Shown: positions 7,410 to 16,248 of the stretch, one piece after another
Layout of the letters: each line of letters starts with the position of its first letter
Position numbering within the stretch: the stretch's first letter is position 1
Source of the DNA: Acidiflorens sp963847715
GTDB lineage: Bacteria; Acidobacteriota; Terriglobia; Terriglobales; Acidobacteriaceae
Length of the DNA stretch: 64,000 nucleotides
Assembly (NCBI GenBank): GCA_963847715.1
Contig: CAWKAZ010000006.1
Location: forward strand, 186,001 to 250,000
Direction of reading: 5' to 3'
Program-made: the position numbers and the translations under genes
Notes under the pieces: generated by a model
What the model was told of the DNA's origin: nothing
The model's database searches: none
Seen by the model: only the letters and a program-made list of their open reading frames with translations

Positions 7410-8945
7410 GTGAAACGAACTCTCAGAGTTTTGCTACTCTTCATGTTGCCACTCTTCGCCGCGCTCGCAGCGACTGCCGCCCACGCCCAGTACGGACCCA
7501 ATCCTTTCAAGCATGTGATCGTGATCTTTCAGGAGAACCGCACGCCCGACAATCTCTTCCAGGGACTCTGCACCGCTAACGGCGGCGTTCCCGGATGCAC
7601 TGCGACCGGCTCTGCGGGAACCTACGAGATCGTTTCGACCTATGTCGATGCCCAAGGCCAGACCGTGCCCTTAGCCCCGGTCGGATTGGCCACTAACTTC
7701 GATCTCGACCACAGCCACGGTGGACCGAAGCTCAACGCCACCATCAGCGGGTTCAATTTCGAATTCACGAACCAGGGAATCGCAGGCAAGCCGGCAGCAA
7801 ACGTTCCTGCAGTCTGCGGAGCCAACATCTTTGGCTGCGTGGTTCCGACAACTAACTATTCGCAGTTCATGTATGTCTATAACTCGCCTGTGACCAACAG
7901 TAATGGAGTTAGGGGTGGACTTCTCGATCCCTACATCTCCTTAGCGACGACCTATGGATGGGCGAACCGCATGTATCAGACCAATCAAGGGCCGAGTTAT
8001 CCGGCGCACCAATTCATTTTCGGTGCCACGTCGGCTCCCACCGCGGGAGACGACGCGGCTGGTGTTTTCGTCTCTGAGAACTCGGGCACAACCTATGGCT
8101 GTGGCTCGGGAAACTCGGTACAACTGATCCGGCCGAACGGGGCTTCCAGACCGCCGTATGGCACCGAAACTCCGGGCGACGAAACCGCCGAATGCTTCAA
8201 CCGCAACGCTATGGATTATCTGTTCGACCAGCACAGTCCTAAGATTACCTGGACTTACTACGCCGAAGGTCAGACCAGCCTGTGGGTCGCGCCTAACTCA
8301 TTGTCGAACATCTGCATTCCCTTCAACGGAGTATGCACAGGACCAAATTGGACGAAGGGCGAGTCGAACGGTTATGTCGATCAAGCGCCTCCGGATGTTT
8401 TGACCGACATCTCCAACTGCGCACTTTCGCAAGTAAGTTGGATCACACCCGCCGGACAATATTCTGACCACCCCATCAACAGCGGCCAAGGACCTTCGTG
8501 GGTGGCGGCAATTGTCAACGCCATTGGCAATAACACAACGTGCGATGGCGGCACTGGCTACTGGAAAGACACTGCCATCTTTATCACCTGGGACGATTGG
8601 GGAGGTTGGTACGATCACGTCCGTCCCGTGTTTCAGGCAGGCGCGAACCAAAACGACTACCAACTCGGCTTCCGCGTTCCGTTAGTCGTGGTTTCCGCTT
8701 ACTCGCCAAAGCCCGGATACGTCAGCAATCTCGAGTACGATTTTGGCAGCATCCTGAAGGGAGTTGAGGGAATTTTGGGTCTCGGCAGTCTGGGAATGGC
8801 CGACGCGCGAGCGACCAATGATCTCCACGACTTTTTCAACTTTAAGCAAACGCCAACAACCTATAGGACGATTCCCGCGCCGCTGACGGGGGCTTTCTTC
8901 ACCAAGACACAAACGCTCGAGGTCGATCCGCCGGACAACGACTAG
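7410..8945 (+). CDS. secreted phosphoesterase (phospholipase C / acid phosphatase superfamily)
   Basis: 511 residues with a clear Sec signal peptide (about 1-27, ending AHAQ). The phosphoesterase family markers are 'HVIVIFQENRTPDNLFQ' right after it, 'GPSYPAHQFIF' in the middle and 'IFITWDDWGGWYDHV' near residue 390. These align with the metal and phosphate ligands of bacterial phospholipase C/AcpA enzymes. It probably hydrolyses phosphate esters in the periplasm or outside the cell. GTG 7410 is chosen since AGGAG is 8 bases upstream, whereas the in-frame TTG at 7404 is too close to it. A strong hairpin follows the stop. Confidence 0.88.
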   Translation: MKRTLRVLLLFMLPLFAALAATAAHAQYGPNPFKHVIVIFQENRTPDNLFQGLCTANGGVPGCTATGSAGTYEIVSTYVDAQGQTVPLAPVGLATNFDLDHSHGGPKLNATISGFNFEFTNQGIAGKPAANVPAVCGANIFGCVVPTTNYSQFMYVYNSPVTNSNGVRGGLLDPYISLATTYGWANRMYQTNQGPSYPAHQFIFGATSAPTAGDDAAGVFVSENSGTTYGCGSGNSVQLIRPNGASRPPYGTETPGDETAECFNRNAMDYLFDQHSPKITWTYYAEGQTSLWVAPNSLSNICIPFNGVCTGPNWTKGESNGYVDQAPPDVLTDISNCALSQVSWITPAGQYSDHPINSGQGPSWVAAIVNAIGNNTTCDGGTGYWKDTAIFITWDDWGGWYDHVRPVFQAGANQNDYQLGFRVPLVVVSAYSPKPGYVSNLEYDFGSILKGVEGILGLGSLGMADARATNDLHDFFNFKQTPTTYRTIPAPLTGAFFTKTQTLEVDPPDND

Positions 8946-8959
8946 GAAGCATAGAGCCT

Positions 8960-9007
8960 GACTTCCCCACACATTCGCGTTTTACTTAGCGAATGTGTGG
9001 GGAAGTC
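8960..9007. terminator. 19-bp perfect hairpin between convergent genes
   Basis: Positions 8960-8978 pair perfectly with 8989-9007 around a 10-base loop (gttttactta). It lies between the phosphoesterase gene and the oppositely oriented gene ending at 9040. It could stop both transcripts or be a mobile palindrome; no long T run follows on either strand. Confidence 0.7.
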
Positions 9008-9039
9008 ATGTCGCAAGAAGTCGCGGGAACTCTGAGGTT

Positions 9040-9612
9040 TCAACCTTCCGCCCGCGATGCCTGGATAGCCGCATTGCCGACAAGTTTCAGACCCACTTCC
9101 CAATTCTGGCGCGCGGTAGCTTCATCGTCTCCGTAACCGTTCACATACCAAGTGACGTAAAAACCTTCCTGCACTTCGCTGTTGTTGTCAAAGAGACATC
9201 GCCGCACGCACGCCTCGGCCGACGACGGAATCTCCGGCGCTCGCCGCAGCAACTCGACGAGTTTTTTGACAAACCGCTCGTGACGTGAAAATGAGCGTCG
9301 CGCTTCAGTTTCGGAAAACACCACGTCCACATAACTCGCAAACTTATGCGATGCGTTGTAGATCTCTTCTTCCGGACTTAATTCTGGGGTTGCCCATGCA
9401 TCGCATTTCGCCGTCTCCAGCAGGCTAAGCGGCGAGTTCAGGATGTGCAGAAATTCTCTGAGTTCCGGAAACGCTTGTGCCTCTTCGATCTGCAAGATGG
9501 ATTCGGGATGGCGCTTCAGGTCGACGAAAGCGAGCTTGCCCGATGGATCGGACCAGGGAAAATCGAGCACCGGATCGTCCGCGCCCAGTTCGATTGAGTA
9601 GTCAGCATCCAT
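9040..9612 (-). CDS. hypothetical protein
   Basis: 190 residues from ATG 9612. Not recognised. It is acidic and mostly soluble, with no signal peptide or membrane span. 'ELREFLHILNSPLSLLETAKCDAW' and 'FVKKLVELLRRAPEIPSSAEACVRRC' look helical, and 'YVTWYVNGYGDDEATARQNWEVGLKLVGNA' resembles a conserved C-terminal motif. It lies 22 bases downstream of the YheT-type hydrolase on the same strand, so the two are probably co-transcribed. No function is proposed. Confidence 0.65.
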   Translation of the reverse strand: MDADYSIELGADDPVLDFPWSDPSGKLAFVDLKRHPESILQIEEAQAFPELREFLHILNSPLSLLETAKCDAWATPELSPEEEIYNASHKFASYVDVVFSETEARRSFSRHERFVKKLVELLRRAPEIPSSAEACVRRCLFDNNSEVQEGFYVTWYVNGYGDDEATARQNWEVGLKLVGNAAIQASRAEG

Positions 9613-9634
9613 AGAAGTCAACCAGTTGTGTGCG

Positions 9635-10651
9635 TCAGAACCTGCGCAAGAAATTTACAATTTCGTGTTCGGCCCAATAGCCATCGTCATGACTGCCATT
9701 ACGGTTGCGTGCGCCCACGAACGCGCAATGGCCGCCGTCTTCGGTTTCGATATAGGTGATGTTTGTGTTTGCCAGAAACTTCTTGCGCGTCTGGGGCGTG
9801 ATGTGGACGAACGGATCGTTGGCCGCGTGCAGCACCAGCGTTGGAACGGCGATCCGGTCGACCACGTGCGACGCGGAGGCACGATCGTAGTAGTCGTCAA
9901 CTCCGGTAAAACCGCAATAGTATGCGGTGATCTTGTGGTCAAACTCGCGCAGGCTGCGGATGCCGCGCAATCGGCTCGTATCGAAGTGCGCGGGAAACAG
10001 ACGAGCCTTCTGCAGCATGCGCCGGCGCAGCGCCCAGAGAAAGTACGTTTCATAGATGCGGTTCGAGGGTTGGTGGAGCGCATCTGCCGACGTGGCTAAA
10101 TCAATCGCCGGACAGCACACCGCGACCGCGCGGAGCTGCGGCGGAGCCTGCGCTCCCCATTCGCCGGCGAGTTTCAAAACGATGTTGCCGCCCATCGAGA
10201 AGCCGACGAGAGCAAGTTGCGTAACGCCGTCGCGAGCGATGATTTCCCGGGCCACAGCCGCTACGTCGTTCGAGAGTCCGGAGTGATATAGCACGGGAGC
10301 GAGCGCGTCGGTGCCGCCGCAATTGCGCTGGTTGTAGCGGATGACGTTCATCCCCGCAGCCAGAGCTTTCGCGGTGACTCCGAGCATGTACTGCGACTCG
10401 CTCGAGCCTTCGAGTCCGTGCACGACGATAAGCGTCAGCGCGCGCGTGCGGTCGGCCTGCCAATGGCAATGGCATAGAACCTTGATTCCGGGAGCGACTT
10501 CGATGAGGCGCTCTTCGGGAGCAGGCAGGGGAATTCGTCGCTGGATGAGGAAACTTGCGAGCGTCTGCACGTGTCCGCCGCGCAGCCAGCCGCGAGGCTT
10601 GAACGGACGCGTCGTGTCGTCGATCCCCTCGTGTGTTTGCGAAGTGCCCAC
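9635..10651 (-). CDS. YheT-family alpha/beta hydrolase
   Basis: 338 residues from GTG 10651. The N-terminus 'FKPRGWLRGGHVQTLASFLI' is the typical YheT/EMB8 opening (P..l.ggh.QT). It is followed by 'LIVVHGLEGSSESQYM', the nucleophile elbow 'GFSMGG', a late Asp ('LHAANDPF') and a His ('DGGHCAF'), completing a Ser-Asp-His triad. Family members act as esterases on unidentified lipophilic substrates. It shares a strand with the hypothetical gene just downstream and is divergent from FmdB. Confidence 0.85.
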   Translation of the reverse strand: MGTSQTHEGIDDTTRPFKPRGWLRGGHVQTLASFLIQRRIPLPAPEERLIEVAPGIKVLCHCHWQADRTRALTLIVVHGLEGSSESQYMLGVTAKALAAGMNVIRYNQRNCGGTDALAPVLYHSGLSNDVAAVAREIIARDGVTQLALVGFSMGGNIVLKLAGEWGAQAPPQLRAVAVCCPAIDLATSADALHQPSNRIYETYFLWALRRRMLQKARLFPAHFDTSRLRGIRSLREFDHKITAYYCGFTGVDDYYDRASASHVVDRIAVPTLVLHAANDPFVHITPQTRKKFLANTNITYIETEDGGHCAFVGARNRNGSHDDGYWAEHEIVNFLRRF

Positions 10652-10700
10652 GAATTGATTTTAAATAGAAGTCAGCCATTTGTTTGGCGGAGTCTTCTTC

Positions 10701-10934
10701 ATGCCTATCTTCGAGTACATCTGCAAGGAATGCGAACACGAGTTCGAGGCGTTGATTTTCGGCAGCCAGAAGGCCGAATGCCCCAAGTGCCAGAGTAAGA
10801 AACTGGAGCCGCAGCTGTCGGTATTCGCCGTTTCGGCGAAGAGCGGAGCCAGTTCCCAGCCGCGCATGTCTGCGGGACCCTGCGGATCATGCGGGAATCC
10901 GGATGGTCCAGGGTCCTGCTCAATGAAGAACTGA
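10701..10934 (+). CDS. FmdB-type zinc-ribbon protein
   Basis: 77 residues. 'MPIFEYICKECEHEFE' and 'CPKCQSKKLEPQLSVFAV' form the standard FmdB/Zn-ribbon with two CxxC knuckles, followed by a Gly/Ser-rich tail with three more Cys. FmdB was named as a putative regulator of formamidase; most members are small putative regulatory or Zn-binding proteins. ATG 10701 fits the family start exactly, with 'ggcggag' upstream. It stands alone. Confidence 0.85.
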   Translation: MPIFEYICKECEHEFEALIFGSQKAECPKCQSKKLEPQLSVFAVSAKSGASSQPRMSAGPCGSCGNPDGPGSCSMKN

Positions 10935-11041
10935 TCTGCAAGTCCCGGTGGTAATCACGCGGTAATAACCAGTGTGATCTATCCAGCAATCGCGCCAGGT
11001 CTTATGATCCGCCTTGAGTAAAGGACGCGGATCGAGGCTGC

Positions 11042-11356
11042 ATGGACCGGCGAAAAGAACGCAGACTAAAACTGGAGCTGCCGGTGCGCATCTGGGGAGT
11101 CGACCGGATGGCACGGCCTTTCGCCGAGATTGTCCGCGTGCGCAACGTCAGCAACCGCGGCGCCGTACTGATTGGTGTGCGTTCGAAGGTGCAGACGGGC
11201 GAGGTTCTAGACGTGCAGCATGGCGCGTCGCGAGTGCAGTTTCGCATTGTGTGGATGAGTCTTTCGGGAGAGGCCGGAATACAGGCTCTGGCATTTGAGC
11301 CTCCTATCTTAGGGATCGGCCTCCCCAATGTTTTTGAGATGGTGGGGACCGGATAG
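11042..11356 (+). CDS. single PilZ-domain protein
   Basis: 104 residues. The opening 'MDRRKERRLKLELPVRIWG' supplies the RxxxR half of a PilZ c-di-GMP site. The second half would be 'VRNVSNRGAVLIG', where (D/N)xSxxG reads N-V-S-N-R-G, a reasonable match. It is similar at its start to the first PilZ unit of the protein at 6470-7141. The target process is unknown. It lies between fmdB and the convergent hemW-like gene. Confidence 0.75.
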   Translation: MDRRKERRLKLELPVRIWGVDRMARPFAEIVRVRNVSNRGAVLIGVRSKVQTGEVLDVQHGASRVQFRIVWMSLSGEAGIQALAFEPPILGIGLPNVFEMVGTG

Positions 11357-11385
11357 GCCTAAGCCGAACGGCATTGATCGGCCAA

Positions 11386-12654
11386 CTAACGTGGATTCAC
11401 GTGGCCGGTTCCCACTTTTCTTTCCTCGGTCTGTTCCCCAATAAATCTGGCAAAAACTTCGTTCGATAAGAGCCGCCCACGCGCAGTGAGTCGCAGCATT
11501 GTGCCTTGCTGCTCTAGCAGGCTGTCCTCGATGCACATTGCGATGGCAGCATCGAAGAATGCAGGTCCTTCAGTCCGCTCCCAATGACAACCGTCTATTA
11601 ATGGATCGAGTAACGACAGATCGACGCCTCGGTTGAGACGCAGGCCGAGGAAGAACGATTCTTCGATCGCCGCCTGCGCATCAACCGGAGTAACCGTGTG
11701 CGGTGCGTGATTCATGTAGGCGTCCAGCGAATCGGGAGTTGCGAAGCGTACTGACTGAACACCGTCTCGCGGATGAGTCGCGGCCAGCATCGAGTGTGCG
11801 TCGACTCCAAAGCCGAGGTACGGTTGCCGCGTCCAGTATTTGAGATTGTGGCGCGACTGGTTATCGTTCGACTCGATTCCAGAGCGTGCGAAGTTAGAGA
11901 TTTCGTACTGCTGAATACCAGCGGAATCCAGCATGTCGCAGGCCCGCTGGTAGAAGTCCGCGGTCGCGTCGTCATCGGGCACAAAGTGGGCGTGATAGCG
12001 AACCCCTCCGGCAATCAGTTCGCGACCTAGCCTGGAATCGTCATCCACTTCGAGCATGTAAACGCTGGCGTGCGGGACCCCCGTCGCAATCGTTTCCGAC
12101 ACGGAGAAGGTCCAACTTTCGGCCGTCTGATGCGGCAGACCGGCGATCAGATCGATGCTGATGTTGGAGAGCCCGGCTTCGCGAAGGCGGTCGATCTCTT
12201 CAAGGACGGTATCGCGTTTGTGCAACCGTCCTACGGATTGGGCCTCCCGATCGACGAAGGATTGCACTCCCAGGCTGACCCGGTTCACTCCACATTGTTG
12301 CAGGGTTGCGATGAGCGCTGGCGTCAGCGTGCCCGGAGCGCATTCCACGGTAATTTCGGCATCGCGGCTAACCGCGAAGCGGCTTCGTACGGCGGCAAAA
12401 ATACGCAGCAACTGCTGAGCGTCGAGGATCGAAGGAGTTCCTCCGCCCAGATAGATCGAGTCGACATCTTCGTCGAGCGTGCAGCCGAGGTCGGCCGCCA
12501 GTTTCGGTGAGCCCCCGATATCCTCAAACAGGCGAACAACATAACTTTCGTAGGCCGACTTCGAGAACACGTCGGACGCAAAGTTACAGTAGCTGCACTT
12601 GGTCCGGCAGAAGGGGACCGAGATGTAGAGGCCGAGAGACATGCTGTTCTTCAT
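11386..12654 (-). CDS. hemW: radical SAM heme chaperone HemW-like
   Basis: 422 residues. The radical-SAM cluster motif is 'CRTKCSYCNF' (C16, C20, C23), followed by 'YLGGGTPSIL', 'VECAPGTL', 'RVSLGVQSF' and 'ISIDLIAGLPHQT', the standard order in HemW/HemN-like proteins. Like HemW, it lacks the extra N-terminal region of the true coproporphyrinogen dehydrogenase HemN. HemW binds heme and inserts it into target proteins such as respiratory enzymes. The C-terminal HemN_C helix domain is present (FFLGLRLNRGVDLSLL). MSLGLYIS at 12642 is an alternative start. Confidence 0.88.
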   Translation of the reverse strand: MKNSMSLGLYISVPFCRTKCSYCNFASDVFSKSAYESYVVRLFEDIGGSPKLAADLGCTLDEDVDSIYLGGGTPSILDAQQLLRIFAAVRSRFAVSRDAEITVECAPGTLTPALIATLQQCGVNRVSLGVQSFVDREAQSVGRLHKRDTVLEEIDRLREAGLSNISIDLIAGLPHQTAESWTFSVSETIATGVPHASVYMLEVDDDSRLGRELIAGGVRYHAHFVPDDDATADFYQRACDMLDSAGIQQYEISNFARSGIESNDNQSRHNLKYWTRQPYLGFGVDAHSMLAATHPRDGVQSVRFATPDSLDAYMNHAPHTVTPVDAQAAIEESFFLGLRLNRGVDLSLLDPLIDGCHWERTEGPAFFDAAIAMCIEDSLLEQQGTMLRLTARGRLLSNEVFARFIGEQTEERKVGTGHVNPR

Positions 12655-12718
12655 TCTATGGCAGTAGAATGTAAGCTTGGATCTTTACATCAGCGCTGGA
12701 CAATCTAGAGGTGGCATT

Positions 12719-12919
12719 GTGGCGACGACGAATCCTCAGCAAGACTCGATCGAACTTTTGTGTAATCGATGCGGCAAAACATTTTCGACTTTTCTGCACC
12801 AGATGGCTGACCAAAATGCCAGGGTTGTATGCCCGGATTGCGGTGAGAATAGCGACTGCAGACCCTCACAGACGGCCCTGAACGACACTGCGGCGCGGAA
12901 GATCGAGAAAATTCAATAA
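12719..12919 (+). CDS. small zinc-ribbon protein
   Basis: 66 residues from GTG 12719, with 'gaggtgg' 5 bases upstream. CNRCGKTF and CPDCGEN form two CxxC knuckles of a treble-clef or ribbon Zn site; the tail is polar. It is divergent from hemW and about 150 bases before the ABC exporter gene. Similar tiny zinc ribbons occur in many Acidobacteriota genomes without assigned function. Not homologous in detail to the other small ribbon at 15923-16144. Confidence 0.6.
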   Translation: MATTNPQQDSIELLCNRCGKTFSTFLHQMADQNARVVCPDCGENSDCRPSQTALNDTAARKIEKIQ

Positions 12920-13065
12920 GAGGTCAAGCCGTCGCGACAGCGGCGGAAGCTTTTTCCATCTTCGACCGCGGTTCGGCCATCTATTGAAGTAGTGTTTTTC
13001 AGGTAATTTGTAAGCGGAGCTTGGCGTTAGACACAGCTCGAATTTGTTGATTTGTCGCATGTCCG

Positions 13066-15006
13066 ATGGCCTCCAATCAAGAAGAGGAAGTTTTAGGCAA
13101 AGCGTACGACGGCCGGCTGATACGGCGGCTGCTCACCTACCTGCGTCCGTATAAGTGGCACGTCGCGGCGGCGCTGGTCGCGATTATCCTGAAGTCCGGT
13201 CTCGACGTGCTGGGACCCTACCTTACCAAAATTGCCATCGATAAGTATCTGGCGAGGTCGGCGAACTCCCACTCCTGGATCGGCGACCGGCTGAGCGACA
13301 TGCCTCTGGTAGGCATTGCCCAAATTGGCGGCCTTTACATTGGCATTCTCATTTTCACCTTCACGTTCGAATTCATCCAGACTTACCTGATGCAGTGGAC
13401 CGGGCAGAAGGTAATGTTCGACCTGCGTAGCCAGATTTTCCGGCACCTGCAGCATATGCACGTCGCGTTCTTCGACAAGAATCCGGTGGGACGTCTTGTG
13501 ACGCGCGTGACTACTGACGTCGACGCACTGAACGAAATGTTCACGGCTGGCGTGGTTTCGATTTTTGAAGACGTCTTCGTGCTGGCCGGGATTATCGCCA
13601 TCATGATGAAGATGAACTGGAAGCTCGCGCTGATTACGTTCGCCGTGCTTCCGGTGATTGTCTATGCGACCCTGATCTTCCGCGACAAGGTGCGCGATTC
13701 GTACCGGCGCATTCGCACGGCCATTGCCCGGATCAATTCTTATCTGCAGGAAGCTGTCTCCGGGATGCTGGTATTGCAGTTATTCAATCGCGAGAAGCGC
13801 GCTTACCATAAATTTTCGGACATCAACGCTTCGCACATGGAGGCTTTCAAAGACGCCATCATGGCGTATGCCGTGTACTACCCTCTGGTCGAAATCCTGG
13901 CGGCGGTTGCGATTGCCAGCATCATCTGGTTTGGCGGGAACGATGTGATCCGCGGCGTTACGAGTATTGGCGTGCTGGTCGCATTCATGCAGTACGCGCA
14001 GCGATTTTTCCGCCCGATTCAGGATCTGAGCGAGAAGTACAACATTCTGCAGTCGGCTATGGCTGCCGGAGAGCGTGTGTTCAAGCTGCTCGACACGAAG
14101 ATTGAAGTCACGTCGCCCACCGTGACGAAGAAACCCGGCGGTCCGGGGCGGATTGAATTTGATCATGTGTGGTTTGCGTACGGGAACAAGTCGACGGGAG
14201 AGAAGGCTGCTGACTCTTCGAGCATTCCTGGACAGCCATCCCCTGCCACCACGGATTCGGTCGAACCGGACTGGGTCTTGCGGGACGTGAGCTTCGTGCT
14301 CGAACCAAGCGAGACGATCGCGGTCGTCGGGCACACTGGGGCGGGAAAGACAACGCTGATCTCGCTCCTGATGCGCTTTTACGACGTGCAACGTGGCGCG
14401 ATTCGCATCGACGGAGTCGACATCAAGGAGATGGATCTCGACGATCTACGCGGGCGCTTCGGCGTGGTCTTGCAGGATCCATTCCTATTCAGCGGCACGG
14501 TCGAGGGCAACATCCGCCTGGGGACGGCGCGCATTCAGGACGCGGATGTAGAGCAAGCGGCAGAGGACGTGAACCTTGCGGATTTCATACGGACTTTGCC
14601 GGGGGGATTCAAGGAAGAGGTCCGCGAGCGCGGCTCGACGCTCTCGACCGGACAAAAGCAGCTGATCAGCTTTGCGCGAGCGCTGGCGCACAATCCGAAG
14701 ATTCTGATTCTCGATGAGGCGACCTCGAGCGTGGATACAGAAACGGAATTCCGCGTGCGCGATGCGCTCAGCCGCATGGTGGAAGGGCGGACCGCGTTGA
14801 TTATCGCGCACCGGCTGTCGACGATCCAGCGCGCCGACAAGATCATCGTGATGCATAAGGGAAAGGTCCGCGAAATGGGATCGCACCAGCAACTGCTGGC
14901 GCAGCGCGGGATCTACTATAAGCTCTATCAACTGCAATATAAGGATCAGGAATTGCCGGTGGCGAATTCCCAGACGCCACAGCCTACGGTCAGCGCCGAC
15001 GACTAG
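13066..15006 (+). CDS. ABC exporter half-transporter (MsbA/MdlB type)
   Basis: 646 residues. Six membrane helices occupy about residues 30-330, with the ABC_membrane hallmarks 'FDLRSQIFRHLQHMHVAFFDKNPVGRLVTRVTTDVDAL'. The nucleotide-binding domain has Walker A GHTGAGKTT near residue 423, Q-loop 'VVLQDPFLF', signature 'LSTGQ', Walker B 'ILILDEATSSVD' and the 'IAHRLST' H-loop. It carries an unusual 30-residue Ser/Pro/Thr-rich insert just before the NBD beta sheet (about 370-400). It probably works as a homodimer exporting a lipid or hydrophobic compound; the substrate is not inferable. lpxB lies 1.2 kb downstream, but not in an operon. Confidence 0.9.
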   Translation: MASNQEEEVLGKAYDGRLIRRLLTYLRPYKWHVAAALVAIILKSGLDVLGPYLTKIAIDKYLARSANSHSWIGDRLSDMPLVGIAQIGGLYIGILIFTFTFEFIQTYLMQWTGQKVMFDLRSQIFRHLQHMHVAFFDKNPVGRLVTRVTTDVDALNEMFTAGVVSIFEDVFVLAGIIAIMMKMNWKLALITFAVLPVIVYATLIFRDKVRDSYRRIRTAIARINSYLQEAVSGMLVLQLFNREKRAYHKFSDINASHMEAFKDAIMAYAVYYPLVEILAAVAIASIIWFGGNDVIRGVTSIGVLVAFMQYAQRFFRPIQDLSEKYNILQSAMAAGERVFKLLDTKIEVTSPTVTKKPGGPGRIEFDHVWFAYGNKSTGEKAADSSSIPGQPSPATTDSVEPDWVLRDVSFVLEPSETIAVVGHTGAGKTTLISLLMRFYDVQRGAIRIDGVDIKEMDLDDLRGRFGVVLQDPFLFSGTVEGNIRLGTARIQDADVEQAAEDVNLADFIRTLPGGFKEEVRERGSTLSTGQKQLISFARALAHNPKILILDEATSSVDTETEFRVRDALSRMVEGRTALIIAHRLSTIQRADKIIVMHKGKVREMGSHQQLLAQRGIYYKLYQLQYKDQELPVANSQTPQPTVSADD

Positions 15007-15018
15007 ACATGGTCAGCG

Positions 15019-15615
15019 TCAACCCACGTATTTTGTCCGCAGTCCGGCCGCAGCCAGGCACAAGTCAGAAAATGCTCGCGCGGTAAATAACGACGACGCG
15101 CCAGCGTTCTGCAGAATTCTCGGAACGCCTCGCCGCAGGTCGCGGTACATCTTCATCATCTCAGGGACGGTTGGCTGGTTGGGCTTGACGAAGGCGTTGC
15201 ACACTTCGCGCATCACACCGCTCACCGTTCCATCGTGGATGTAAGGGTCTGTACCGTCCAAATCGCTCATGGATTTTGCCAAACGACGCTTCATCGACTC
15301 AAAGACAAACCACTTATGATGTTGATTGGCGCGAGCCCAAGCGACCGCGAGGCCGAGTTCAAACGGCATATTGAAACGGGGTGTTCGTGGGGCTTTGGGA
15401 TTGAGCTGCACGCGGGACAGGTCATGAATCGAATACGAACAGCTTTCGATGAGCGAGGCAATGCGGTCCAGCCTGCGATTGCCTCCAATGCCGAGAGTTG
15501 CCCGTGGTAGAAATCCCACCGCGCTCAGCGCTGTTACGTAGGCGAGATAGGTCCGCTCGAACTGCTCGTCGTAGGGAATGTTGAGGAATACCCGGTTGTT
15601 GTTGAGCTTTGGCAT
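15019..15615 (-). CDS. TIR / nucleoside-deoxyribosyltransferase-like protein
   Basis: 198 residues from ATG 15615 (TTG 15645 is possible). The Rossmann-like start 'RVFLNIPYDEQFE' is followed by 'SLIESCSYSIHDLSRV' (Asp65) and 'RFNMPFELGLAVA' (Glu86). This spacing of an Asp and a Glu at strand ends resembles the active site of nucleoside 2-deoxyribosyltransferases and TIR-like NADases, in which the Glu attacks the N-glycosidic bond. That similarity is by motif only. It is encoded 48 bases after a small HTH protein on the same strand, suggesting a two-gene unit. A role in nucleotide or NAD processing, or in defence, is inference. Confidence 0.6.
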   Translation of the reverse strand: MPKLNNNRVFLNIPYDEQFERTYLAYVTALSAVGFLPRATLGIGGNRRLDRIASLIESCSYSIHDLSRVQLNPKAPRTPRFNMPFELGLAVAWARANQHHKWFVFESMKRRLAKSMSDLDGTDPYIHDGTVSGVMREVCNAFVKPNQPTVPEMMKMYRDLRRGVPRILQNAGASSLFTARAFSDLCLAAAGLRTKYVG

Positions 15616-15663
15616 AGCGACGGCGCAACCTGGCCACCGGATCAAGAAATCCAGATCGAGAAG

Positions 15664-15864
15664 CTAGCGGGTGCTAACCGACTTACGAGCTACCTGGTGA
15701 CGGACAGTTCGGAGCTTGGGGGAGCGAAGGCCTTGCGAGCCGCTCCCGGCGCCAGCACCAATCAAGGCAAGGATTCGCTGCGCCCTCTGGTGGGATATCC
15801 CCAACTGCCTGGCCGTTTCTTCCAGGGAAAGCGGTTCGAATTCGAGCTTGGTGCGACGTGACAT
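15664..15864 (-). CDS. small helix-turn-helix protein
   Basis: 66 residues, ATG 15864 preceded by 'gagaggaaaagg'. 'LSLEETARQLGISHQRAQRILALI' is a helix-turn-helix resembling sigma-70 region 4 or small phage/TA regulators, with a basic tail (KLRTVRHQVARK). It directly precedes the TIR/deoxyribosyltransferase-like gene and may control it. An antitoxin role is conceivable but unproven. Confidence 0.6.
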   Translation of the reverse strand: MSRRTKLEFEPLSLEETARQLGISHQRAQRILALIGAGAGSGSQGLRSPKLRTVRHQVARKSVSTR

Positions 15865-15922
15865 CGGCGCCTTTTCCTCTCAGTTTCTAGCTAATTTTAT
15901 CATGCGCGGTAGCGAGGAAACG

Positions 15923-16144
15923 CTAGCTGTCCTTGCGATACAAAAGGTTGCGCATTGCGTCCCGGCGAGCCTGGTTGGCTTCGCTTTGAGCCTTGCGTTC
16001 GACAGCATCCATCGGACGCCTCGCCGCCGGTTCCTCGGACTCGGGAGCGCTGCAGTCCGGGCAGCGATTGGCGAAACCGGGCTTGTCAGGCTTCAGTTCA
16101 AATTCCTCTCCGCAAACTGCACACACTTTTATGGGGAAAGCCAT
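15923..16144 (-). CDS. small zinc-binding protein
   Basis: 73 residues. ATG 16144 is supported by 'cggag' 8 bases upstream. 'CAVCGEEFELKPDKPGFANRCPDC' gives a CxxC...CxxC ribbon, followed by a charged, helical, Arg/Glu-rich tail (ERKAQSEANQARRDAMRNLL). Small proteins of this shape are common in Acidobacteriota; function unknown. Its promoter region is shared with the divergent lpxB gene. Confidence 0.65.
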   Translation of the reverse strand: MAFPIKVCAVCGEEFELKPDKPGFANRCPDCSAPESEEPAARRPMDAVERKAQSEANQARRDAMRNLLYRKDS

Positions 16145-16248
16145 AAACACTCCGTAAAAAACAGTGACATTCATGATAGCTGATGAAATCAAGCTCTAAG
16201 GCGACTCAAGCATCAGTCGACGCGACCGCGCTCCCTTACAATTGCCAC

